Under the pieces are notes generated by a model. The model was not told the origin of the DNA. It saw only the letters and a list, made by a program, of their open reading frames with translations, and made no database searches. Of a DNA stretch of 64,000 nt, positions 42,804 through 52,352 are shown piece after piece. A program made the position numbers and the translations under genes. The first letter of the stretch is position 1. Each line of letters begins with the position of its first letter. Origin of the DNA: Miscanthus floridulus (lineage: Eukaryota; Streptophyta; Magnoliopsida; Poales; Poaceae); the NCBI RefSeq assembly GCF_019320115.1, contig NC_089583.1, positions 81,609,928 to 81,673,927 on the forward strand, in the 5' to 3' direction.

Positions 42804-45800
42804 TCGTGATCGACCGCCTACTCACGGCCATGTCCGATCCACGATGCCGGCACCGGCAGCGCAGCGCAGCGGCGCCGAGCGAGGCCGAGCTGGACGGCCG
42901 GTGTCAAGGGGTACTTTGGGTAATCTGGTTCTTTTATTTAAGGTTAGGGGTAGAGTTGTAATATACGCAGGATTGCGAGGGCAAGGAGTGGAGATAGTCA
43001 ACCTTGTGGTGTTTGTGGTAATTATCTCGAGATAGCCGTGTAATTACCGTGCAACCAAGATAATGCTCTCTCGGGGCAGTTAATTAATCTCTAGTGCTTG
43101 ATGTAATGTAATGGCTTGCATGTTTCTTCTGCTGTTTCTTTTAAGCAGAATTGAATAAGATTTTAGGAATGGGTGTATCCATGTACATTATATATATTTC
43201 ACCAATGTATGAAGTCCATGATCATTTCATTTATTTCTTGTGAATTGTTCTTCTGAGATTTTTTTTTCTCACTTGGGCCATGCATATTGACGGAATGGAG
43301 CCATAGATAATTTTATAGGTGAGGCTAAAGCCTTCATTTCGTTTACAGATAGTACGTTCTGAGTTCTCAGTGAAAGCTGGAGCATGCACGTACGTAGGCC
43401 AAACCGGGCATTTCGTACTGACGAAAGCTATATTTCAAAGTTGCTAGCTGGTAATGAGAGTGGAAAGATCAAGTTGAAATTCAGTGGCCAAACAGATGGG
43501 GAGCGGGACATGGTTAATTTACTGACCAAAGTATCACTAGCGAAGTTGAGACATGGTTATATATATAATACTAAAGTTTGGAAGAAGCAAGGTTAATTTG
43601 TAGCGGATAAGGAAAGTAAAATGTTGCACAATGTCTTTATTTTCTTGACCACAGGGAGAGACTCCACCGAGCATTTTGTAGTTTATGGTAGATAGAGGAA
43701 CTAAACCCTAGCTAGCTAGTAGACTCACTAATAAAACCATGCTAAATCAAAGACTTGAGTTAAGGTGGGTAGATTCTACTATAATGAATCTAACGAACTG
43801 TAGGTTAGGTTCGTACTAAACCTAGTTTCTCAAGGAGGCATCCACGTACAAATTTGGTGAACCTCGAGATCAAGTTCGATGAAGAGGCCATCCTCTCAAC
43901 CAGTATGTCCCACGAATACATGACACCCAGTTTGTTCATAAATCTAATAAACACGCAATTTGATCAAATCCAATGATTAGTTAGCCATCATGTGCGTGCT
44001 GAAAGGACCATAAGCTTGATCATTACCAAATCTTTGTATTCTAATCAGACAGGGTTTATTAGATAGTAGTTTGGTGCGCCCACGCGATTAGATGAGTTAA
44101 AGTCTTCGCTGTCATGGCCGCGCGCTTTCCCCTCTTATTTGCAGGGCATGCTTAATCATGTCATGTGTGCCTAATCCCTTCTATATTGACTGGATGATGA
44201 CAACCTTTCAGGCATGCATTTGGACGTACGTACTGCTAGCTGGGGCCACTTCAATAGGTAGGTAAATGAAAGCATTTGGTCCCCTGCATGAAACCGTTGG
44301 ACCATGCATACATGTATATTTTCCTGAAACTAATTTCTTATGCTAGATTGTGTCTTGAATTATTCATTCTAATTTGTAGCTTGTTTCCTGATGCGCGCGT
44401 GCATATCCCTGGATGCTAGTTTCTGTTCTGAATCATCTAATCCCCAGTAATAATAATTACGGAGTACCTTGTTCCTATCTACAGTGTGGCCCAGATAGAT
44501 AGAACATGAACCCGACAGGCAAACAAGCGAAGCTGTTTTGCGACGTTCTGAGTTGATCATTTTCATCTAATCTCTATAGCACAACAAAATTAGATAGTAA
44601 AATGTTCATGCCAATGAAATGATGAAATGATTGATGCGGTGGGACTCCAACGCTAAAGCAATGCTGGGAACAAACAGAAGGCCCTAGCTTCAGTGTTGGA
44701 TTAAAAAGAATGGTAGGCCAATCCTTTGCTGTTAGTGTTGTTGTTGTTGCGAATTTAAGGAAGTGCCAGCCCTGCTAGCCCTAATTAAGAAAAGCCCCTG
44801 GCCCTTAACCATTAATATAAACTCTTACAAGTACTAGTTACTTTAACTTACTAGTATTTATTTTCTTTCCTTAAGCGCTGATTAAAAGCTCCGTGGTATG
44901 CGCTAGCTAGCTACCACATGCATTCTGCAGATCATGGCTGCTGGGGCATATGCGGCCTCTTAAAGAATGGCATGGGGATGGAGGCGAACTTATTGCTAGC
45001 TGCTACTCTAGCTACTACTTACTGATAGAAGGATCCCCAACCACAATATATGGCCGGCAACCGGCATGCCCTTTTCATTAGCTTCACCAAAACGTCAAGC
45101 AAAACAGATGGTCCTTGCATTTCCAGGACAGTGATTATGGGACTGCTTGAGAATGTTGGGTTTCAATGGTGGTTTTGACGGTTGGGTTCTTCTACCACAC
45201 GACGTGCATGTCATGCCCGCACTGCAGTATCGCCGGCCGGGCGGCTCAATCAGGTTAGTTGGCTGCTGCTCGCTCCTGCAGGTTGGTCACCCGTCCATTT
45301 CCCGAACCGACCGACCCTTCCGTTGCACTGTCTGTCTGTGGCATCATTCTCTTCGATTCGATCTGCACGCTGGTAGTTTGGGGCCATTCATTCTAATGAA
45401 ATCCATTATATAGATCCTGCATGCACCAGTATTATTAGAGGTGCTTATTGCGGTGCTAATCGCCCTCGATCCCATTTGTTTAGGATCGGACGCACAACAT
45501 TAGCATCACAGGCGTCGTGTGCCTACTGTACTTTATTGGTAGCCCACTTATGCTTGTACTTATATATTACTGACAAATCACATTATTGGTTGTGCTTGAC
45601 TACTGCTTGCACATCAACTGTCGTCTATCTATTGGGATCGGATCGGAGTGTGATTGATCGATCGAGTTCATGTTAAGGACCGGCCTGCAGTTGTCAACCA
45701 TATTGGAGTGTAACAACATCGTCCTCGTCCTTAATTAATACTACTGAACTAGTTGTTTATGTTCAATAGCAAAAATAAAGCAAGCGCTAACTGGACCGTA

Positions 45801-47393
45801 TCTGGCTTCATTTCCTGATCGATGCGCGCGTATATATCATCATGGACCGCGACTGTAGTGTGGCCGCCAGCTGAAGCTTGATGATGTAGCTGGTATCTCT
45901 CTCGAACAGCTCACGGTACATGCGAAATAATACTGGACAGCAGAGAAGGGCCCGGGAGATGAGCATTACCATATTCTGCATTCTGACGTACGAGGCGTTG
46001 CATCACTAATAATCACTCATGGCGATGCTCATGCTCTCAGCGGTTAATGGTAACTACCGATCGACTTGTATAGTGACATATGCTTTCAGATGATACGCAG
46101 CATCGATCGTCAAAGTACGTACCATGTAGCAGCCAGCAACGGTACTAGGTACGTTTCCTGTTGAAGAGTGCAATCAGTTGATCAACACCGTTAAGAAAGA
46201 TATTAGTCGTGCCAAGTAGTAGTACTATTACAGTACATGTGGTTAGAGCAGGAAAGACCTGATGAGTAAAAGGATCGATGGAGAGCAACCAGCGACCGAC
46301 CGACTCCAGCAGGCGAATAAATTTGTCTATTTCCATGGATCGGGCCGGTCCACAACCTGGTGTTTAGAGCAGTGTCCGGAGGAAAAAAAGCGCATGCAGA
46401 TGCAGCCAGTGACCCATCGTCTTCAGCAATTAACGTGGCTGATTGAGACCGGCCAGTAGTGGCGCCCGGCGCGATTGCGTGCGCGCGCGCATGGCAGCGT
46501 GCGCTGAAGGCGACGACATAGAGCGCACCTGGACGGACAACGCGCGTCGGCGGCCGTCCGTTCGCTAACCTCCACCGTGCATGCGTGCATGCCTTTTGTC
46601 GTCCCACGGAAACGGCCGGCCGCGAACCGTCCAGGCAACCAGCTAGCTGCCCTGCCTGCAGCCTGCTAAAACCATGCATGCCCCGATCCGTTCCACTGTC
46701 GTGAAGTGTAGCATGCCCAGTGCGTCGTCTCGTCGCATGACGATGATGACCACGCGTCCACGCCGCGGGCGGGCGTCTTTACTTGCGGTTGCACCGTCGC
46801 GGTAGCGGGCCGCGCGACGCCATTGCATGCCGCGCCTAGCGGAACACGGGCGCCCGCGCCTACCCCCCTGAGGCCTCCGTACATGCACGCGCCAGCCGAG
46901 AGCGAGCGACGTCGGCCTGTTTACTTAGCTGAAAAGCCAGACTAAAAAATACTGTTGATTCATTTGTTACGAGAGAAAAACACCGTCGTTGAAAAAGTAG
47001 GGCTCATAAGTTGGCGTGGGTCGTCGCGGCGTCGACGATCGGGCACCACACGAAACACCAGCCAGCAGCAGCAAGCGCGCTCCACAGCCACATGTACTGT
47101 GCCGCTCCGCTCGTTTCCGGCCCACGTCGAGGCGGGACTAGCGTAGGACGTCTCACCTCAACCTCATGGAGTCATGCATGGACACGGCCAACAGTTCCGC
47201 TGCCCGCGCGTTCTCTCTACTGGCACTGGCTGCTCTGCTGCGGCTGCCGGGCGGGCGGCTGGCTGGCCCAGTCGTGACGTCTACGCCATCATCGCATTTA
47301 TGCCGGCGCGGCGTCCCCCCGGCCGGTAGGTCGCCCTTGCCTTTCGCGCCCCGTGCATGTGCCTGTCGTCGGGGCAGAGCGAGGAGCATCGTA
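42804..47393. other. downstream DNA, second copy, no gene recognised
   Basis: Identical to 32730-37319 and equally without recognisable genes. The MITE-like end recurs at about 46915-47009. Confidence 0.5.
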
Positions 47394-47613
47394 ACCCTGT
47401 TTAGTTGCCAGGCCAAATTCAAAAAAAAGTCGAATCTTACGATACGTGCATGGAACATTAAATATAGACAAAAAAAATTAATTGCACAGTTTGGTTGAAA
47501 ATCACGAGACGAACGTTTTAAATCTAATTAGACCATGATTGAGCACTAATTGCTAAATAAAAACAAAAGTGCTACGTTAACCTAAAATCCAAAATTCACC
47601 TAGCTAAACACCC
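47394..47613. mobile_element. MITE with GTTTAG ends, about 220 bp
   Basis: Starts ACCCTGTTTAG and ends CTAAACACCCT. The interior has the conserved ATTAAATATAGACAAAAAAA, CACAGTTTGGTTG and GAGACGAACGTTTTAA blocks common in grass MITEs of this family. Its first ten bases are also present at 37321-37330, where the duplication junction cuts it off. Confidence 0.75.
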
Positions 47614-47764
47614 TAGCAAACCAGGCTGAATCCATCCATCGATCGATCAGACTTTGCTCACATTCCCATCTCTGTAATTAAGCTACCTCGCTCCAATCTA
47701 ATCGACAACAAAAAGGCTAGTACATATCTTGTACACTCCCGACAGCTGAGCTGACAGGAGGGGA

Positions 47765-47790
47765 GGGGGGGGGGGGGGGGGGGGGGGGGG
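47765..47790. repeat. 26-G homopolymer
   Basis: An uninterrupted run of 26 G on the plus strand. The matching place in the neighbouring 188-bp repeat unit has six G (47975-47980). It can form G-quadruplex DNA and is a likely sequencing or assembly weak point. Confidence 0.9.
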
Positions 47791-47792
47791 TG

Positions 47793-48406
47793 TTCCTGCA
47801 GCTACACGACTCACTGTCGAATTGCCTGGGGGCAAGTGCTTTCACTCTGAAACCTGCAGCAACTACCCCTCTCCACGCGCATTGAGAATCGCCCACGAGG
47901 ATGCACAGGTGGGCTTGAGCCCGTGACGAACGAAGCAGCAGGCCGCCGGCACAGGCAGGGACAGAATGCAGGGAGGGGGGTTCCTGGCAGGTACACGACT
48001 CACTGTCGAATTGCCTTGGGGCAAGTGCTTTCGGCCCTCGTTTAGTTCGCGAAAAGTTTTTCAGAAAGTGTTACAGTATCTATTACATCGAATCTTGCAA
48101 TACGTGTATGAAGCATTAAATATAGACGAAAAAAAACTAATTACACAGTTTGGTTGGAAACTATGAGACGAACATTTTAAGCCTAATTAGTTCATGATTA
48201 AATACTAATTGTCAAATAAAAATGAAAGTGGTACAGTGGCTAAATTTCTAACTTTTCACCCACTAAGCACGCTGTCACTCTGAAACCTGCAGCCACGACC
48301 CCTCTCCACGCGCATTGAGAATCGCCCACGAGGATGCACAGGTGGGCTTGAGCCCGTGACGAACGAAGCAACAGGCCGCCGGCACAGGCAGGGACAGCAT
48401 GCAGAA
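47793..48406. repeat. 188-bp direct repeat, second unit split by a MITE
   Basis: TTCCTG(C/G)... followed by TACACGACTCACTGTCGAATTG begins at 47793 and 47981. The second unit is interrupted after GCTTTC (48032) and resumes with ACTCTGAAACC at 48277, ending near 48406. No coding potential is evident. Confidence 0.85.
48033..48270. mobile_element. MITE inserted in the second 188-bp repeat unit
   Basis: The 238-bp insertion is defined by comparison with the uninterrupted repeat unit at 47793. It starts GGCCCTCGTTTAG, contains ATTAAATATAGACG and GAGACGAACATTTTAAGCC, and is bordered by GCTTTC / GCTGTC, a possible target duplication with one change. Same family as 47394 and 48511. Confidence 0.75.
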
Positions 48407-48510
48407 GCCATATTCAGGACAGGACTCTCCCGAGCCTACTCCTCCTAACGTCGTGATCACCAGCTACCAGCTACTCCTCTCCCACAGGCTTCTAGCTATT
48501 CGTATACTCT

Positions 48511-48744
48511 GGTCTTGTTTAGATTGTAAGCTTTTTCACTCTCTCTTCGTCACATCAAATCTTTAGACACATGTATAGAGTATTAAATGTAGATAAAAAA
48601 ATAACTAATTATACAGTTTGATTGTAAATTACGAGACGAATCTTTTGAGTCTAGTTAAGGTCATAATTGAACAATAATTATTAAATATAAACGAAAGTGC
48701 TACAGTGCCGAATACTGATTCCTAACCCCAATGTAAACCAGGCC
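48511..48744. mobile_element. MITE with GTTTAG-type ends, 234 bp
   Basis: Ends GGTCTTGTTTAGATTG and CAATGTAAACCAGGCC form terminal inverted repeats. It shares the ATTAAATGTAGATAAAAAAAT and GAGACGAATCTTTTGAG blocks with the two MITEs to the left. TCT occurs on both sides, a possible short target duplication. Confidence 0.75.
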
Positions 48745-49749
48745 TCTACTCCAAAACACTAGTGTGCTTCGTTGAAGGAGCGTATATGCATCAAGCTAGC
48801 TAAGGGGTCCGGGGTCCCATGCACATTAGTTTCTGATGAAGCTCAAATACTGTTAGACCCATGAGCGATGCCCCCCCGACTGAAACTGCAGCCAAAAGCA
48901 AACTTCCAACTCCGATGGACATTAGTTTCGGCATGCATGGGTCTACAAAATTGAAAGAGTCAAAGTCCCCATTCGACTTCTTGTCGCTGAGTGTGAGAAG
49001 CCACACTTTCCAACTTTATTTAAAAAAAAACTTTAAACCTCTCATTTTTAAAACCGGACAAATTAATTAGCCCATACATTAGTCAAAAGTGTTTTGTTTT
49101 AGCCATGTCGTCCTTTTCTGCCCAAAATCAAATCCACAAAACACTTGATAAGTTTTTAAATTATGAAAAGTATCTTTGGGCCTCTAAAAAATCTGAGGAA
49201 AAAATCTAGAGATATACTGGGATACAAGAAACCCCAATGAAAATATATTTCTAAAAGCTCTCAAAGAATTGATTTAGACTTAGAATAATGGAAAAACTAT
49301 CGAGAAAAATATATAAAAACTTCATTAAACATCCTAATCAATGTCTAAACACATGTTGAAAACTTTCCACAATAAAAACACAGGTTGCAATCAACATGAA
49401 TGCAACCAAGATTATTGTGTGTTGCATTTATGCTAGTTGCCTCTCTTGTTTTTTTTGGTGTAAAGCCTTTCAAAATGTATTTAGACATCGTTTCGAGTGT
49501 TTTGAATATTTTCTAGTTTTAATGGATATTTTTCAATTTTATAAGCTTAAACTGATTTTTTGAATGCTTTCAAAGATAATTTCATGAGATCTATATATTT
49601 TGTTTGGGTGTCTCTTGTCCTAATATATATCTCTAATAGTTTTCTCAGATTTTTTTGGAGACCTGAAGATATTTTTTGTGGTACCTTGTCTAGTTTTTAT
49701 CGATCTTCTTTTAACTGATAAGAAAGGATGACATTGATAAAAACCGCCC
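48745..49749. other. AT-rich spacer, nothing recognised
   Basis: No gene, RNA or clear repeat was found. Frames are short and have no familiar motifs. The flank just before 49750 (GATAAAAACCGCCC) is the left border of the LTR fragment. Confidence 0.5.
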
Positions 49750-50058
49750 TGTCGACTGAATATTGTCGGCAGTCCTCCGAGGGGTATCCCACGAAGGTAG
49801 ATTGATCGGCAGATATGCGTGTAATCGAGAACAAGAATGCAACAGAGACACACGAGTTAGACAGGTTCAGGCCGTCAGTATGACGTAATACCCTACTCCT
49901 GTGGTCTATTGGATTGTATTGCCTATCGTATGATATTGCGTGAGTTTGGAGGGGTCCCTGCCCGCCTTATATAGTCCGGGGGTAGGGTTACAAGTCAGTT
50001 AGATCTAGGAGATAACCGAAAAGTAATAACACATTACAGAAATCATAGGATCATACGT
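49750..50058 (-). repeat. LTR fragment of the element 2 family, cut by element 3
   Basis: On the minus strand this matches the 3' two-thirds of the element 2 LTR (TATA box as TTATATAG on the plus strand near 49975, the GACGTAATACCC block, and the end TGTCGAC at 49750). It stops at GGATCATACG, where the element 3 LTR begins. The missing part should lie beyond the window, after the far end of element 3. Confidence 0.8.
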
Positions 50059-50457
50059 TGTCGATGTTTGACCACCGATAGCCTGCCACGGGGGTCCCCG
50101 AGGTAGTATGTTCGGGCTTCAGCGTATGCAGAACTCGACGGTAAACGCAAGACAGTCGATTTATCCTAGTTCGGACCCTCGATCTTTGATTGAGTAATAG
50201 CCCTACGTCCAGTCGGCGTTAGCCTTTGTGTTGGATTAACTGTAAAGTGTTGTGTTGTACAAATTGTTGTCTGAACTCTCGGTCCAAGGAGCCCTGCCCT
50301 CCTTTATATAGTCAGGAGACCAGAGTCCTAGTCGGTTTACAATGAGAGCTCCTAATAGGATTACAGAGTAACACTACTACTAAGATTACAGGAGATGAAT
50401 CCTAGTTAGACTAGTTCTCCCTTCCGTGCGGGGTATCCCGTGGGTCCCGCACCGACA
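50059..50457 (-). repeat. 3' LTR of element 3
   Basis: A 399-bp LTR that reads TGTCGATG...CACCGACA on the plus strand. A TATA-type TTTATATAG lies near 50305. It is placed as an LTR by its TG...CA ends, the adjacent polypurine tract and the abrupt break in the LTR fragment to its left. The partner is outside the window. Confidence 0.75.
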
Positions 50458-50960
50458 AGCCCCCGAGCACTTCATGGTTGAGTTGTAGAAGCCTCGTCTT
50501 GTTCCTTCAGGTCTTGTCGAGCAGGAACAAGCGTCGTCCGAGTGCTTTCTTGAGCGAAACCATGTAGCGCTTCGTGAGATCTTCGTGTGGTGTGTACTTT
50601 TTTGAAGAAAAAAGTACTCCCATTTGGATGTAGCCCCTGAGCCTCTCACTGTTTGGCACAAGGAGCTTGAGGGTCTTTGTTGAAATCGCCTTGATTCTTC
50701 GTCGAAGGGCTCCCGAGCGTGTATCCGGGTTCTTTGTCGAGAAGAGCTCGGATATAGCTATTTTCGGGTTCTTTTTGTCGTATGGCCTTGAAGTCGTCTG
50801 TCTTGAAGAAGTCTTCTGAGTGATGTGCGTTTTTTTGAATAAAAAAGTGCACTCACTGAGTGTAGCCCCCGAGCCTCTTGCTATTTGGAACAAAAAGTTG
50901 GAGGGTCTTGAATCTTTATGTTGTTTGAGAATTCCTGTTTGAGTGTAGCCCCCGAGCATT
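50458..50960 (-). repeat. polypurine tract and repeated leader of element 3
   Basis: Next to the LTR the minus strand reads GAAGTGCTCGGGGGCT, a good polypurine tract. Variants of GTAGCCCC(C/T)GAGCCTCT(T/C)(G/A)CT recur near 50630 and 50862, and GTAGCCCCCGAGCATTG near 50944. A diverged copy of the 50450-50610 part occurs at 56117-56260, on the other side of the antisense gene. Confidence 0.65.
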
Positions 50961-51249
50961 GTTCAAAAAGAGCTCGGATACCGAGTCTTGGCATATTCTC
51001 TGGTAGTCTACTATTGTCAGATGTAGAGTCTGCTGTTGTCAGGTGTAGTTGTATGGTGGTGGTTGAGTGTAAATGCCTTTTGTTCACGGGTTGTACTGTG
51101 TTGATATATTCTCCCAAATATGCTTGTTGTTGAGTACTGTTCCTTCATGCCTGAGTTCCCTTTCATTATTGAGTTCTATCTTTTCACTGTGTCCTTTGTT
51201 AGGCTTGTTCCGTTGGTGCTCTTGGTCCATGTGCACCGCTCCTTCGTTC

Positions 51250-51257
51250 TATAAATA
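51250..51257 (+). promoter_or_regulatory. TATA box in the antisense leader of element 3
   Basis: TATAAATA on the plus strand, 71 bases before an ATG at 51321. It could start the antisense transcript that runs through 52353-55541 (with a long leader), or a separate small gene. Confidence 0.45.
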
Positions 51258-51320
51258 GCCCCTGGAGTGCTATTTTGATTCATTGAGCATTCTGTTGCTT
51301 GTTCTAAAGTCTCTGTAGTC

Positions 51321-51760
51321 ATGAATATCGTAGTTTGCGAAGTAGAGCAGCCTCTGGGCGCATTTTGTAGTTCTCGTATGTCTTGTTGTAGCTGGAGGAA
51401 GTCTTGTGATAGGGATTAGAGGTAGACTAATCCCATAGCAGCAATGTACCAGGATGTACGTGGCAATAGTTGGAGGAAGTCTTGTGATGTGGGCTTCGTT
51501 CCTTCATCTGGCAGTTTTGGGTTGATCCTCGCCGTCTGTCTTGAGACTATCCGGTGCAGATCAACACCATATCCAGCATCACATCGGACTTAGGTAGATA
51601 GATGCCTGTCGGCCTTCTCTGCTGCATGTTATCTTGTTGTTCTACTGATTTTCGCCTTGGGTGCACTGCATCCGTCCTTTGAAGAAAACAGTGTAGTCGA
51701 GTGCGGTTTGTTCTATCGAGTAGCGATTTGGAACACGTAGTCGTTCCAGAGCCTAGTTGT
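51321..51760 (+). pseudogene. unassigned, decayed frame in the antisense leader of element 3
   Basis: From the ATG at 51321 a single frame can be followed for about 130-140 codons across four in-frame stops (TAG at 51417, TAG at 51423, TAG near 51591 and TAG near 51738). It is rich in Cys, Ser, Arg and Trp at the start (SSRMSCCSWRKSCDRD) and has a hydrophobic segment later (CYLVVLLIFALG). I do not recognise it. The WRKSCD motif occurs twice (51393 and 51471). It may be only chance reading through repeated DNA. Confidence 0.3.
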
Positions 51761-52352
51761 TTCTGGGTTCCTTTTTGCTACTTGCCTATCGTAGTTTTGA
51801 GTTCGTTGGGTCTTGTAAGATGTGTAATCTTGTATCTTTTGAAGTCATTTGTAATAGAGAGAATCTTGTCTTCTGAGTTGTCATTCTTTATTCCACTGAT
51901 GTCCTGGTTGTCTATTAGATTCCTGAGTTCTTTATGTTAGAACTAGGTTGTTATGTTCCTTGTGAGGTAACCTCCTGTTGCTTCATGGCCGATTAGTTCT
52001 TTTTGCAGCCATATGGTAACTCTGCCATTTTGCTGGATGGATAAGTCTAAAATTTGCCCGTTGAACTATATTGTTGTGTGGATTTGTGCCTTCCATCATT
52101 TTAGCTGTGTTAGTAAATGGACCGTTGCGTTCTCACACCGTGTTTTAATGGGTCTGGTGGCCCACATTTTTACCAGTGTAAAATCTATTTAAAGGCCTTT
52201 GTCCTCCTTTTCTTTAGTACTCTGCCTTCGCCTTAAAAAACCCTAGCCTTCGCAACTCCGCCGTCGCCATTGCCGCCACCATTGCCGCCACCATCTAAGC
52301 GCCGTCGTCCGTGCCTTGTCTTTCCCTAGTGCCTTTTTGCCCCCGTTAGTAC

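Larger units (their letters stand above)
37331..47404 (+). repeat. 10,074-bp direct duplication, second copy
   Basis: The second copy abuts the first directly at 37330/37331 (GTTTAG then AAAAGTG). Its right edge continues without interruption into the complete MITE at 47394-47613, so the right end of this copy is the ancestral arrangement. It carries fragments of element 2, an LTR, the foldback-like repeat and a second SAUR-like gene. Confidence 0.95.

Noticed and set aside
50386..51117. Minus-strand frames of 68-150 codons in the leader of element 3
   Set aside because: They run through the LTR edge and repeated polypurine-tract region, overlap each other in different frames and show no known motif.
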